The notes below the pieces were generated by a model. It made no database searches, had not been told where the DNA came from, and saw only the letters and a program-made list of their open reading frames with translations. A stretch of 64,000 nucleotides of DNA from PNNG01 sp046291695 (lineage in GTDB: Bacteria; Bacteroidota; Bacteroidia; UBA7662), in the NCBI GenBank assembly GCA_046291695.1, contig JBKBSO010000005.1, positions 1-64,000 on the forward strand, written 5' to 3'. Positions 43,330 to 53,402 of the stretch are shown one piece after another. The first letter of the stretch is position 1. Each line of letters starts with the position of its first letter. Position numbers and translations under genes: made by a program.

Positions 43330-44022
43330 ATGTCTGAGAAACAAATCGTAATACACGTAAAAGACGCCGCCATTTACCAGAAGAAAACGCTGGTGATTCA
43401 GGATTTAAACTTTGATATTCAGCAAGGTGAATTCGTTTACCTCATTGGTAAAACCGGCGCTGGGAAAAGCAGTTTGCTTAAAACCCTTTATGGCGAGTTG
43501 CCTTTATTGAAAGGCGAAATGCAAATTGCAGGTATTGACATGATGAAGTTGAAACGAAAGGAAATTCCTTTGTTGCGTCGAAAACAGGGAATCGTGTTTC
43601 AAGACTTTCAATTGCTCACCGATCGCTCCATTCACGACAACCTTAAATTTGTACTGCGAGCTACGGGTTGGAAAGACAAGAAAGCCATTGAAGCGCGTAT
43701 TGAAGAAGTGCTTAAACTGGTAGATTTACCTACCAAAGATTTTAAAATGCCGCATGAACTTTCAGGTGGCGAACAGCAGCGGGTAGTGGTAGCACGTGCT
43801 TTGCTTAATAAACCCGAAATCATACTCGCTGACGAGCCCACCGGAAACCTCGACCCCGATACTTCTCAAGAAATCATGAAGCTGCTTATCAATATCTGTA
43901 AAGAGCAAAACACGGCCATTTTGATGGCTACACACGACTATATGATCATCGAACGCTTTCCCGCTCGCCTGTTAAAGTGTGAAGCAGGTAAGGTGCTCGA
44001 TTTGGGCGGAATCTTGTTTTGA
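43330..44022 (+). CDS. ftsE: Cell-division ATP-binding protein FtsE
   Basis: A 230-residue ABC ATPase of the FtsE class, which with FtsX controls peptidoglycan hydrolases at the septum. It has Walker A GKTGAGKSS (40-48), LSGGEQQR signature, Walker B IILADEPTGNLDPDT and the switch His in ATHDYM. Its sequence lies nearer FtsE than LolD (LKGEMQIAGIDMMKLKRKEIPLLRRKQGIVFQDFQLL). The ftsX gene is not adjacent. It is followed by a glycosyltransferase gene, whose ATG overlaps the stop by one base. Confidence 0.88.
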   Translation: MSEKQIVIHVKDAAIYQKKTLVIQDLNFDIQQGEFVYLIGKTGAGKSSLLKTLYGELPLLKGEMQIAGIDMMKLKRKEIPLLRRKQGIVFQDFQLLTDRSIHDNLKFVLRATGWKDKKAIEARIEEVLKLVDLPTKDFKMPHELSGGEQQRVVVARALLNKPEIILADEPTGNLDPDTSQEIMKLLINICKEQNTAILMATHDYMIIERFPARLLKCEAGKVLDLGGILF

Positions 44023-44903
44023 TGTTGCTTTCGGTTCTCATTCCCGTTTACAAAAAACATCCCGAAGCCCTTATCGGCGAGCTGTTGCAACAAGCTTCTT
44101 CCGAGGGTATCGAGCTCGAAATCATTATTCACGACGACAGTGCAGATGAAGCTGCTTCGCAGTGGCACGAAGCTTATTGTCAAGTTCCGCAATTGCGCAT
44201 TGAAAAGGCAAGCGAAAATCGTGGTCGAAGCAAAAGTCGAAACTTGCTCATGGACCTGGCGCGGGGAAAATTCCTGCTTTTTTTAGATGGAGATATGGAA
44301 ATCGGCCCCAATTTCCTTAAAACCTATCAACAGCAGCTGCATCCTGAAAGACTACTTTGCGGGGGGATAAGCACAAGCCATGCAGACGGCGGCTTACGTG
44401 CCCGCTACAGTGCAAGGGTCGAAGAAAAATCGGCATCGCTCCGGAATAAACATCCCTATCGAAGCTTTACAGCTGCCAATTTTGTGATCCCCCAAAAATT
44501 TAAAACATCAGTTCGTTTTCCGGAACAACACCAAGGTTACGGGCACGAAGACACCCATTTTGGACTACAACTGCTCGATCTTAAAATCAACATCCAACAC
44601 CTCGATAACCCAGCTTTACATCAAGGGCTCGATGCTGACCCTGTCTTTATAGCCAAAAGCCGAGAAGCCGTGCATAATCTGGTGAAAATGTACCGGAATG
44701 AACCTCTTTTTGACAAATACAGCAGTGAAGTCAAGCTTATTCGCGCCTGGTTGTTGCTTCGTCCACTCGGCGTACTTTTTTTTATCTATCCCTTTGTGAA
44801 GCTGTTCGAAAGCCGCTTACAGCGACCCGAAGCCAGTTTACGATGGCTAAGCCTATACAAATTGGCCTTGTTCGAGCGGTATTTCCGCCAAGGAGTGGCT
44901 TGA
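44022..44903 (+). CDS. Glycosyltransferase family 2 protein
   Basis: A 293-residue glycosyltransferase of the GT-A (GT2) fold. It begins LLSVLIPVYKKHPEALIGELLQQ, has IIHDDSADEAASQW as the nucleotide-sugar binding region, ENRGRSKSRNLL, and FLDGDMEIGPNF as the DXD-like motif with a GHEDTHFG (ED) acid further on. It lacks large hydrophobic stretches except a short C-terminal part (LIRAWLLLRPLGVLFFIYPFV). It could act on a surface polysaccharide or glycolipid. It overlaps ftsE by 1 bp and is convergent with the next glycosyltransferase, whose gene starts at the following base on the opposite strand. Confidence 0.87.
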   Translation: MLLSVLIPVYKKHPEALIGELLQQASSEGIELEIIIHDDSADEAASQWHEAYCQVPQLRIEKASENRGRSKSRNLLMDLARGKFLLFLDGDMEIGPNFLKTYQQQLHPERLLCGGISTSHADGGLRARYSARVEEKSASLRNKHPYRSFTAANFVIPQKFKTSVRFPEQHQGYGHEDTHFGLQLLDLKINIQHLDNPALHQGLDADPVFIAKSREAVHNLVKMYRNEPLFDKYSSEVKLIRAWLLLRPLGVLFFIYPFVKLFESRLQRPEASLRWLSLYKLALFERYFRQGVA

Positions 44904-45995
44904 TCAGATGCCAAAAACCTCCTGATACACTTCCAGCAAAACCGGCTCTTCGTATTTCCATAACCACGCCTGTGCAGCTTGCTTACTGTTTTCCTTGAGA
45001 CGGGCATAAGTCTCGGGCGATTCGCGCAAATCGCGGATCTGCCTGGCAAGGAGTTCAGGCTCCAAATCCTTGCACAGCAGTGCCACTTCGTATGTTTCAT
45101 TCAGGATTCGGTACTCAGGAAAATCCATACACAACTGCGGAATTTCCGCTTGGGCATAATCAAAAAACTTATTGGCTAGCGAATAGTAATAATTCAACGA
45201 TTTACTTTCGAGTAGGTTCACACCCAGCCAGGCGCGGGCGCTGAGCTGCCGTAGTGCTTCGGGCTCAAGCTGACCAGTGAATTGCACCCGGTCTCCTAAA
45301 CCATTCTGCACACTCATTTTTCGGAGCTGCTCGTCCAAATCGCCCCGCCCGGCGATAACCAGCCGTTCATTAGGCAGTAGCTTCATAGCCAGCAACAGCG
45401 GCTCTATGCCCCTTCCTGCATTTAATGCGCCCTGGTACAGGATAAAGCCTTCGCATGGCTGTGACTCATGCTGCACCGCAAAGGGCATGTTTCGTACCAC
45501 CTTCATTTGAATGCCGTATTGGCGGGCATACCATTGCGCCAAACTTTGGTTTACTGTGTAGGCATGCTTTATGCCAGGGATTAAAAGCTTTTCAACCCAT
45601 TGCCAAACCTTCTTTTTTAACGGATTGGCTAGCAATTCGGGCACTTCGGTAAAAATTTCGTGTGCATCGTATACCAAAGGCTTGTTTCGCAAGATTGCAG
45701 CAAATCGCAGGGCAATTAAACTGTCGAGATCTACGGCACAAAAGGCATCAGCATCTTGCTGCAGCGCCTTGAAAAAGAGACGCAGGTTGAATTCGAGGTA
45801 GAACAGCGCGCCTTGCGTAAACCAATGGGTTTGGCGAGTCTGCTGGTAAGCGCGTTTGGGTAAAGGACGGCTCTGCGGCAACGCACGACCGTATAAGCTG
45901 ACCTCATAATTGGCGGCTTGCAGGCTGCTGCAGATGCGCCACATCCGCTGATCGCTATTGAGATCGTTGGTGACTGCAAAAAAGAGTTTTTTCAT
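44904..45995 (-). CDS. Glycosyltransferase, GT4-like
   Basis: A 363-residue retaining glycosyltransferase with the two Rossmann-like domains of the GT-B fold. The C-terminal half carries the family signature: ILYQGALNAGRGIEPLLLAMKLLPNERLVIAGRGDLDEQL and AWLGVNLLESKSLNYYYSLANKFFDYAQAEIPQL. The N-terminal half ends with AHEIFTEVPEL. Start ATG 45995 overlaps the recQ stop by 4 bp (ATGA on the minus strand), so it is translationally coupled to recQ. The product probably decorates a surface glycan. Confidence 0.87.
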   Translation of the reverse strand: MKKLFFAVTNDLNSDQRMWRICSSLQAANYEVSLYGRALPQSRPLPKRAYQQTRQTHWFTQGALFYLEFNLRLFFKALQQDADAFCAVDLDSLIALRFAAILRNKPLVYDAHEIFTEVPELLANPLKKKVWQWVEKLLIPGIKHAYTVNQSLAQWYARQYGIQMKVVRNMPFAVQHESQPCEGFILYQGALNAGRGIEPLLLAMKLLPNERLVIAGRGDLDEQLRKMSVQNGLGDRVQFTGQLEPEALRQLSARAWLGVNLLESKSLNYYYSLANKFFDYAQAEIPQLCMDFPEYRILNETYEVALLCKDLEPELLARQIRDLRESPETYARLKENSKQAAQAWLWKYEEPVLLEVYQEVFGI

Positions 45996-47899
45996 GCTTT
46001 CCACCGTAGCTTTTGGTTGTTGAGGCTTTGGAGTCGGCCCTGATCTGTAAACCAGCGTATGGCTTCGAGGGCTTGTTTTTTATTTTCGCCCGGCAACTGT
46101 TGAACCAGTGCTTCAACGCTAATGGCATCTTGGGTTAGCTGTTCAAGGGCTTTTTCGTACATGCGCATTCGGTCATCGTCAACATCAAGCTGCTGCAGTT
46201 GTTTGCAATAGTCACATTGCCCGCAAGCAGCAGCTTCAGATTCTCCGAAATAGGAGAGGAGCAAGCGCGAGCGACAATCGTTTTGCCTTTCTGCATATTG
46301 CAGCATGGCTTCAAGCTTCCGGCTTTTTGTTTTGTGTAAATGCGCGTAGTGCTCTGGCGCTAAAACAACCCGGTCTTCGGGCAATCGGCCTTCGAGCCAA
46401 GTAATCAATGGCTTGTCGGTTTTGGGAATGTAGTCGATGATGTTGAGCTGCTGTAAGCGCGCTAACAGATTCACCACATCGGCCGACAACAGCCGCATAC
46501 GGCCGGCTAATTTTAACTCATCTATTTTTACGTATTGCTCCATGATACCACCATACGAACGCAGCAAAAGATCGATAAATGGGTCAAGATCTTTGTTTCG
46601 CAGCCTAAAATCATACACGATGGTGGCATCTGCGGTAAAACGGACCTTAGACGGGATGAGTAAATCTTCGCCCACCAGTAAATAGCCCGATCGGTGTAAA
46701 AACTGCAGGCTGTGGTGTACCTCTACGGGCTTGAGCTCAAATTCGTGGCAAAAGGCACTCATGTCGAAAGGAAAGCTTTGACCTTTACCACTGCCGATGG
46801 CCAGACCCAAGTATTGCCCCAAGGCATTGTAAATGGTTTGGATGGTTTCGATGGGAGGGAAGCCCATTTCCAGTTTGCGCTCAGATTCGTAACGGTCCGA
46901 TTCATGGTACAACAGGGTACAGCGGGCAGGCTGTTCATCGCGTCCCGCGCGCCCGGCTTCTTGAAAATAGGCTTCGATGCAATCGCTGGGCTCGAGGTGG
47001 GCCACAAAACGCACATCAGGTTTGTCAATGCCCATTCCGAAAGCATTGGTGCAAACGATTACCCTGATTTTATTGTCAATCCAATCTTTTTGCCGGGCAT
47101 CGCGTTCGGCTGCGCTCAAGCCGGCATGGTAAAAATCGGCTTTCACACCATGATGTCGTAAGATGCCGGCCAATTGTTCGGTTTTACGGCGTGTGCCTGC
47201 ATACACCACCCCCGTGCCCTTGCTCTCTTTAACAATTTCGGTAAGCCGTCCAATCTTGTTCTCCACATATTCTACCACATAGGCCAGATTCGAACGCTGA
47301 AAGCTTTTTTGAAAGACCTTTCCCTGCTTGAAGGCCAGTTTTTCCTGAATTTCTTCTACCACTTCAGGCGTGGCCGTAGCCGTGAGGGCAATTACCGGTA
47401 CTTGAGGCAAAAAGGGCCGGATGGCAGCAATACGCAGGTACTCAGGGCGAAAATCGTGCCCCCATTGCGAAATGCAATGTGATTCATCAATGGCCAACAA
47501 ACGAATAGGCATACGTTCAATACGGGCCATGAAGACTCGAGTGCTTAACCGCTCAGGCGAAACATATAAAAAACGGTATTTGCCCGCAGCGCAGTTTTCG
47601 AGCACTGCATCAATTTCGCCAGATTGCATACCGGTAAATATAGCAGTGGCTGGAATATTTCGGCGGTTCAGATTGAGCACTTGGTCTTTCATCAGGGCAA
47701 TGAGGGGCGAAATAACGAGGCACAAACCACCCAAGGCCAAACCCGGAACCTGAAAACAAATACTCTTTCCTCCACCCGTGGGCAAAAGGGCAAGGGTGTC
47801 GTTGCCGGCAAGTACCGACCGCACAATGTCTTCCTGCAACGGCCTGAAGGCATCAAAGCCCCAATATTGCTTGAGTATGTCGCTAGGTTCCGTTTGCAT
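45992..47899 (-). CDS. recQ: ATP-dependent DNA helicase RecQ
   Basis: A 635-residue 3'-5' helicase for repair and recombination. It has the RecQ motif 0 GFDAFRPLQ, Walker A LLPTGGGKS (39-46), DESHCISQWGHDFRPEY (DEAH-like box with DESH), ALTATAT, and the C-terminal helicase domain with AFGMGIDKPDVRFV and QEAGRAGRDE. The RQC part has the zinc cysteines CGQCDYC. A short winged-helix segment completes the protein; the HRDC domain is lacking or much reduced. It overlaps a downstream glycosyltransferase gene by 4 bp. Confidence 0.94.
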   Translation of the reverse strand: MQTEPSDILKQYWGFDAFRPLQEDIVRSVLAGNDTLALLPTGGGKSICFQVPGLALGGLCLVISPLIALMKDQVLNLNRRNIPATAIFTGMQSGEIDAVLENCAAGKYRFLYVSPERLSTRVFMARIERMPIRLLAIDESHCISQWGHDFRPEYLRIAAIRPFLPQVPVIALTATATPEVVEEIQEKLAFKQGKVFQKSFQRSNLAYVVEYVENKIGRLTEIVKESKGTGVVYAGTRRKTEQLAGILRHHGVKADFYHAGLSAAERDARQKDWIDNKIRVIVCTNAFGMGIDKPDVRFVAHLEPSDCIEAYFQEAGRAGRDEQPARCTLLYHESDRYESERKLEMGFPPIETIQTIYNALGQYLGLAIGSGKGQSFPFDMSAFCHEFELKPVEVHHSLQFLHRSGYLLVGEDLLIPSKVRFTADATIVYDFRLRNKDLDPFIDLLLRSYGGIMEQYVKIDELKLAGRMRLLSADVVNLLARLQQLNIIDYIPKTDKPLITWLEGRLPEDRVVLAPEHYAHLHKTKSRKLEAMLQYAERQNDCRSRLLLSYFGESEAAACGQCDYCKQLQQLDVDDDRMRMYEKALEQLTQDAISVEALVQQLPGENKKQALEAIRWFTDQGRLQSLNNQKLRWKA

Positions 47900-47960
47900 A
47901 AAACTGCTCCCAAAATAAGCTTTCTAGCCGATTGTTGGCACGCTTTTAAGTCTGATTCTG

Positions 47961-48614
47961 CTACTCGGCCAGCCGCCCGTCAATCAGCGTGATGGTACGA
48001 TCGGCCATATCGGCCAAGGAACTATTGTGCGTTACAATCACGAAGGTTTGCCCGAACTCATCGCGCAACCTGAAAAATAGCTCATGCAATTCGCGCGCAT
48101 TGCGGGTATCCAAATTACCCGAAGGCTCATCGGCCAGCACCACTGCAGGCTTATTAACCAATGCGCGCGCTACCGCAAAACGCTGCTGTTCACCACCCGA
48201 CAAGGCCGATGGCTTATGGTGTAAACGATCCTCTACACCTAAAATACGGCAAAGCTCATGCGCATGCCTGCGTTGTTCATCGCCCAGTTTACCGGCGATC
48301 ATGGCCGGAATGAGTACGTTCTCCTCTGCCGTAAATTCAGGCAACAAATGGTGCTGCTGAAAAACAAAGCCAATTTTCCGATTCCTAAAACGCGACAACT
48401 CCTGGTCGGCCAACGTAAACACCGATTCGCCCTCGTACATCAAACTACCGCTGTCGGGCTTATCTAAAGTGCCCATTATCTGCAATAAGGTGCTCTTGCC
48501 GGCGCCAGAAGGGCCAACGATGGCTACGATTTCACTGGTTGCTACTTCTAGGCTCAAGCCCTTGAGCACCTCAAGGGCACCATACGATTTGCGCAAGTCC
48601 GCAACACGAATCAT
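47961..48614 (-). CDS. ABC transporter ATP-binding protein, LolD type
   Basis: A 217-residue ATPase of the LolD/MacB class with intact motifs: Walker A GPSGAGKST (34-42), LSGGEQQRFAVARALV, Walker B ADEPSGNLDT, and VTHNSSL. The class works with an LolC/E-like permease to load lipoproteins onto carriers. Its start ATG overlaps the gyrB stop by one base (48614), so it is likely cotranslated. No permease lies nearby. Confidence 0.88.
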   Translation of the reverse strand: MIRVADLRKSYGALEVLKGLSLEVATSEIVAIVGPSGAGKSTLLQIMGTLDKPDSGSLMYEGESVFTLADQELSRFRNRKIGFVFQQHHLLPEFTAEENVLIPAMIAGKLGDEQRRHAHELCRILGVEDRLHHKPSALSGGEQQRFAVARALVNKPAVVLADEPSGNLDTRNARELHELFFRLRDEFGQTFVIVTHNSSLADMADRTITLIDGRLAE

Positions 48615-50566
48615 CAGATGTCGAGCTTGGCGTAACGGGCGTTTTGCTCAATGAACTCACGACGCGGAGGCACTTCGTCGCCCATCAACATGCTGAAAAT
48701 ATGATCGGCTTCGGCAGCACTCTCAATGGTTACACGGCGTAACGTACGCGTTTCAGGATTCATAGTAGTGCTCCACAATTGCTCGGCATTCATTTCACCC
48801 AAACCTTTGTACCGCTGTATATTGACCGAACTTTCGTTGCCACCCTTGGCCAACTCTTTTACCGCCTCCTGCCGCTCTTTTTCATTCCATGCGTAAATCT
48901 GGTTGGTGCCTTTTTTAACCAAATACAATGGAGGCGTGGCAATATATACATAGCCCGACTCAATCAAATCTTTCATGTAACGGAAGAAGAAGGTCAAAAT
49001 CAAGGTGGTGATGTGTGAGCCATCCACATCGGCATCGGTCATGATGATGATTTTGTGGTAACGCAACTTTGTTATGTTCAGTGCTTTCTGATCTTCTTCT
49101 GTGCCCACAGTTACCCCAAGAGCGGTAAAAATATTTCTGATTTCCTCGTTCTCGTAAATTTTGTGCTCCATGGCCTTTTCTACGTTCAGGATTTTACCCC
49201 TAAGCGGTAAAATGGCCTGAAAAGCCCGGTTGCGTCCCTGTTTGGCTGTTCCACCGGCCGAGTCTCCTTCGACCAAGTAAATCTCACATATCTCCGGATT
49301 GCTCTCAGAACAGTCGGCCAGCTTGCCCGGCATACTGTTGCCCGACAAAACATTTTTCCGCTGCACCATCTCACGTGCCTTACGGGCAGCATGGCGGGCA
49401 GTAGCAGCCAAGATCACCTTGTTGATGATGATGCGGGCTTCTTTAGGATTTTCCTCCAAAAAGTTGTTGAGGGCTTCGGCTACGGCCGTATTTACCGCCC
49501 CTATAACCTCATTGTTGCCAAGTTTGGTTTTGGTCTGTCCTTCGAATTGAGGCTCTTGTACCTTCACCGAAATTACAGCCGTAAGCCCTTCCCTGAAGTC
49601 ATCGCCGGCAATGTCGAATTTTAATTTGGCTGTCATGCCTTCTTTATCGGCATACGACTTAAGTACCCGGGTAAGCGCCTGCCTGAATCCGGCCACGTGC
49701 GTACCCCCTTCATGGGTGTTGATGTTGTTTACATAACTGTGAACATTCTCCGTATACGAAGTATTGTACTGCATGGCCACTTCAACAGGCACCGTTCCCT
49801 TGTTGTTCTCGATGTAAATGGGCTCAGGAATGAGTTTTTCCCGTGTATTGTCAAGGTAGGCCACAAACTCCTTCAAACCACCTTGCGAATAAAAGGTGTC
49901 GTTTTTGAAAGTGCCGTCATCGTTGGGCTCCCGCAAATCGGTGATGGATAACCTGATGCCTTTGTTGAGGTAAGCAAGTTCCCGTAAACGCGTAGCCAAG
50001 GTGCTGTAGTTGTATTCGGTAGTAATAAAAATACTGTCGTCGGGTGTGAATTTAACAATGGTTCCCCGGTAGTCGGTACTGCCTATTTCACGCACGCTGT
50101 ACAAGGGTTTGCCACAACTGTATTCCTGCTCATACATGGTTCCGTTCCGATGGACTTCCGCTCTTAAATGGGTACTTAGCGCGTTTACGCAACTTACACC
50201 TACCCCGTGCAAGCCCCCCGAAACTTTATAGGTATCTTTATCGAACTTACCACCGGCATGCAAAACCGTCATTACCACTTCAAGTGCCGATCGCTTTTCT
50301 TTGGCATGCATATCGGTTGGAATGCCCCTGCCGTTGTCTTTTACCGATACACTATTGTCTTCGTGGATGATCACATCAATGGTGTCGCAATGCCCCGCAA
50401 GGGCTTCGTCAATGGAATTATCTACCACTTCGTATACCAAATGGTGGAGGCCTTTTACACCAACATCGCCAATATACATGGCCGGACGCTTACGTACGGC
50501 TTCTAAACCTTCTAATACCTGGATGTTATCCGCGGAATATTGCGCGTTCTTATTTTCTTCACTCAT
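48614..50566 (-). CDS. gyrB: DNA gyrase subunit B
   Basis: A 650-residue ATPase subunit of DNA gyrase. Features: NSIDEALAGHCD and GRGIP of the GHKL ATP site, GLHGVGVSCVNALS, TOPRIM with LVEGDSAGGTAKQGRNR and MTDADVDGSHI, and a C-terminal QRYKGLGEMNAEQLWSTTMNPETR. The sequence is normal for a Bacteroidota gyrase B. A -7 box lies upstream. Confidence 0.97.
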   Translation of the reverse strand: MSEENKNAQYSADNIQVLEGLEAVRKRPAMYIGDVGVKGLHHLVYEVVDNSIDEALAGHCDTIDVIIHEDNSVSVKDNGRGIPTDMHAKEKRSALEVVMTVLHAGGKFDKDTYKVSGGLHGVGVSCVNALSTHLRAEVHRNGTMYEQEYSCGKPLYSVREIGSTDYRGTIVKFTPDDSIFITTEYNYSTLATRLRELAYLNKGIRLSITDLREPNDDGTFKNDTFYSQGGLKEFVAYLDNTREKLIPEPIYIENNKGTVPVEVAMQYNTSYTENVHSYVNNINTHEGGTHVAGFRQALTRVLKSYADKEGMTAKLKFDIAGDDFREGLTAVISVKVQEPQFEGQTKTKLGNNEVIGAVNTAVAEALNNFLEENPKEARIIINKVILAATARHAARKAREMVQRKNVLSGNSMPGKLADCSESNPEICEIYLVEGDSAGGTAKQGRNRAFQAILPLRGKILNVEKAMEHKIYENEEIRNIFTALGVTVGTEEDQKALNITKLRYHKIIIMTDADVDGSHITTLILTFFFRYMKDLIESGYVYIATPPLYLVKKGTNQIYAWNEKERQEAVKELAKGGNESSVNIQRYKGLGEMNAEQLWSTTMNPETRTLRRVTIESAAEADHIFSMLMGDEVPPRREFIEQNARYAKLDI

Positions 50567-50589
50567 GTTTACTGTTTCCTATAACCGAA

Positions 50590-50597
50590 CAAAGATA
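50590..50597 (-). promoter_or_regulatory. -7 promoter element of gyrB
   Basis: Minus strand TATCTTTG is an exact TAnnTTTG match 24 bp before the gyrB ATG. A -33 box at normal distance is not clear. Confidence 0.5.
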
Positions 50598-50674
50598 GCA
50601 ATTTCGCAATGCTAAATCGGGGATATTCTCCACAGTAAAGCAGGAGTTGTGGAAAAGTAAAATAGGTTTTGAGC

Positions 50675-51562
50675 CTATGCTGGGGCTGTAAAGGGTGCTG
50701 GACTATCAAGCTCCAAAAGGATTCCGGTGAAGGGGTGTTCAAATGTCAGCCGGCTAGCATGCAATAGCAGCCTGCTCTTTGAACATGGCTCAGCTTGCAC
50801 ATATCGGCAATCGCCAATAATCCCATGCCCTATGGCATGTAAATGAACACGCAATTGATGCGTACGTCCGGTTTCGGGCTGGAGTTCGAGTAAGCTTTTT
50901 TGGTCTTTTATGGCACACAGACGATAATGGGTAAGTGCCGGTTTTCCCCATGCTCCACTCGGGTCAGGAGTGATGAGCTTAGGTTGCCATGGATTACGAC
51001 CAATAGCCAGGTGAATGCTTCCCTTTTCAGGAGCAGGTATTCCCCATACCCAGGCATGGTAAATCCGTTTGATTTCACCTTTACGGAACATACTTTCTAA
51101 CGCCGTTTTGCTTTTTTTGGTTTTGGCGAGCACCAGCAAGCCTGAGGTGTCTTTATCGAGTCGATGTACTATGGCCGCACGTAACAAGGCTTGTACTTGC
51201 CCGGTTTGTTGATAATAATAGGCCAAAGCATGGAGTAGGGTGCCTTGATGATGCCCCAAACCCGGGTGTACCGGCATGCCCGCGGCTTTGTTGATTACCA
51301 GCAAATGCTCGTCTTCGTAAATCTTTTCAATCGGGATGGCTTCAGGTAGAATCTGAGCCAGGTAGCGTCGGTAAAGATCAATACAATCGCCGGCTTTTAC
51401 GGGCATCTCTGGCCGGGCAGGCTGTTGGTTGAGAAGTATGCGCTCCTGGTGAAACAAACTTTCGAGTTGCTGCAACCCAATGCCATGAATCCGGCCTTTC
51501 AAATAGTCTTGTAGCTGTGGGGCAGCTTGCTGTACGATATGTTTAAAATGGACCTCATTCAC
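50675..51562 (-). CDS. RluA/RluD-family pseudouridine synthase
   Basis: A 295-residue RNA-modifying enzyme. It has an S4-like N-terminal part and the RluA catalytic block HRLDKDTSGLLVLAK with Asp136 as the nucleophile, plus GRTHQLRVHL further on and LLLHASRLTFEHPFTG at the C-terminus. The sequence is nearer RluD, which modifies 23S rRNA helix 69, than to other RluA types, but the exact target is not proven. The 5' end (MNEVHFKH) is the only start considered. It faces the ClC gene. Confidence 0.9.
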   Translation of the reverse strand: MNEVHFKHIVQQAAPQLQDYLKGRIHGIGLQQLESLFHQERILLNQQPARPEMPVKAGDCIDLYRRYLAQILPEAIPIEKIYEDEHLLVINKAAGMPVHPGLGHHQGTLLHALAYYYQQTGQVQALLRAAIVHRLDKDTSGLLVLAKTKKSKTALESMFRKGEIKRIYHAWVWGIPAPEKGSIHLAIGRNPWQPKLITPDPSGAWGKPALTHYRLCAIKDQKSLLELQPETGRTHQLRVHLHAIGHGIIGDCRYVQAEPCSKSRLLLHASRLTFEHPFTGILLELDSPAPFTAPA

Positions 51563-51638
51563 CGGGCAAATATAATTTGGGCAGTCTGTATTTCGAAGGC
51601 AGTTTCGGTGGTCCGGGCTTTTTTGCTTTTTTTGCAGG

Positions 51639-53402
51639 GTGATTCCGCAGCGAACCTATGTGCAAGGGCTTCAGTGGGTGCGACGCAATTTGCAAGCCCG
51701 CAGCCTCATCCTGCTGTTAAGCGTGCTCATCGGCCTTTTAGTGGGCATGGCAGCCGTGGGGCTTAAAACTATGTTCCATTTTCTAGAAACTTCAGTGCTC
51801 GGTTTTTTTCCGCGCTATTTGCTCTTTTTTCTCCCGTTAACCGGAATTTTTGCGACCGTGGCCATTAATCGCAATTGGTTTAAAGAAAATCAACAGCAAA
51901 TGGGTTTAGCGGGTGTGCTGTATGCCATATCCCGGCAAAATGCCTTTATCAGGCGCTCACTCATGTATTCGCAAATGCTGCTCTCATCCATTACCCTTGC
52001 CTTTGGTGGCTCGGTGGGCTTTGAAGCACCCATGGTGGTAACAGGTTCGGCCTGGGGGAGCAATATTGCCCGCTTTTTTCGTCTCGATTTTCGAGAACGC
52101 ACCCTACTCATTGGTTGTGGCACCGCGGCAGGTATTAGCGCTATATTTAATGCACCCATAGCCGGAGTGATTTTCGCCATGGAAATTATCCTGCCCGAAA
52201 TCAGCACGGCCCGGTTTATACCCATCCTCATTAGTGCGGCCATGGGAAATCTGCTCTCCAGCTTGTTTCTCGATAATCAGGCCATTTTTCGGGTAAATTC
52301 GGCCGAAGCCATCGGTTGGGGCGATGTGTTCTGGGTATTGCTACTCGGTGTATTGGCGGGTTTGTATGCAATATGGTTTACCCGTACCGTGGGTGTATCT
52401 ATCAAAAATATGCGCAAAATCAGAAACTGGTGGAAACGGGCATTGATAGGCGGTCTGCTTCTCGGAAGCATCATTTACTTTTTGCCCCCCCTGTATGGTG
52501 AAGGTTATATTGGTTTACGTTCGGTAATCGACGATCAGGCTGCGCGCCTGGTGGCTAGTAGTCGGATTCCGGGCCTTGGCGACAGACCTTTCGATTTGCT
52601 GCTTTTTGTATTGGCACTACTGGCTTTTAGACCTATCGCCGCAGCCATTACGGTGGAAGCCGGTGGTATTGGGGGTATTTTTGCCCCTTCCGTGGTGAGC
52701 GGTGGCTTCCTGGGATTTGCTTTCGCCTTTGGATTGAATAACCTCATTCCTCAATTGGAACTTCAAGTGGTGAATTTTACCCTCTTTGGCATGGCAGCGG
52801 TACTTAGCGGGGTTATGCATGCCCCGCTCACAGCCATCTTCCTCATCGCCGAAATTACAGGCAGTTACGATATCATCGTCCCGCTCATGCTCGTGGCAGC
52901 TACAGCCTACTTCATTAAAACCTACCTGCAACCACTCTCTTTGGTGGCTGGCCGTTTGCAAAAAGCAGGCGATTTACTGCATGGCGATAAAGATAAACTT
53001 GTGCTGCACGACCTCGAACTGAGCCGCTTTATCGAAAAAGACATCATGCCCATCCGCATGGGAAGCACTTTGGGCGACCTGGTTAAACTGATCTCTGCAT
53101 GTCGTCGTAACATCTTTCCGGTACTCGATGAAGAAGATCAGCTGCAAGGCATCATCTTGCTCGACAATATCCGACAAGTAATGTTCGAGCGACACCGCTA
53201 TGAGCAGGTATTTGTGGAAGATTTGATGCAAAGTCCGCCTGCCGAAATTGAATTGGGAAGCAGTATGGAAGAGGTCATGACCGTGTTCGATCAAACCCAG
53301 GCGTGGAACCTTCCTGTAGTAAAGTCAGGTACCTACCTCGGCTTTATTAGCAAATCAACCATATTTGGAGCCTACCGCGAGCAGCTGAAATATGGTGCTT
53401 GA
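51639..53402 (+). CDS. ClC-family chloride channel with CBS domains
   Basis: A 587-residue membrane protein of the voltage-gated ClC channel or H+/Cl- antiporter family. The membrane part (about 18-430) has the selectivity loops as FGGSVGFEAP, GTAAGISAIFNAPIAGVIFAMEI and GGIGGIFAPSVVSG; the gating Glu is retained in GFEAP. The C-terminal part has two CBS domains (about 455-580), which usually bind adenine nucleotides. The start is GTG 51639, just before RTYVQGLQWVR. It exports or exchanges anions across the inner membrane. Confidence 0.9.
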   Translation: MIPQRTYVQGLQWVRRNLQARSLILLLSVLIGLLVGMAAVGLKTMFHFLETSVLGFFPRYLLFFLPLTGIFATVAINRNWFKENQQQMGLAGVLYAISRQNAFIRRSLMYSQMLLSSITLAFGGSVGFEAPMVVTGSAWGSNIARFFRLDFRERTLLIGCGTAAGISAIFNAPIAGVIFAMEIILPEISTARFIPILISAAMGNLLSSLFLDNQAIFRVNSAEAIGWGDVFWVLLLGVLAGLYAIWFTRTVGVSIKNMRKIRNWWKRALIGGLLLGSIIYFLPPLYGEGYIGLRSVIDDQAARLVASSRIPGLGDRPFDLLLFVLALLAFRPIAAAITVEAGGIGGIFAPSVVSGGFLGFAFAFGLNNLIPQLELQVVNFTLFGMAAVLSGVMHAPLTAIFLIAEITGSYDIIVPLMLVAATAYFIKTYLQPLSLVAGRLQKAGDLLHGDKDKLVLHDLELSRFIEKDIMPIRMGSTLGDLVKLISACRRNIFPVLDEEDQLQGIILLDNIRQVMFERHRYEQVFVEDLMQSPPAEIELGSSMEEVMTVFDQTQAWNLPVVKSGTYLGFISKSTIFGAYREQLKYGA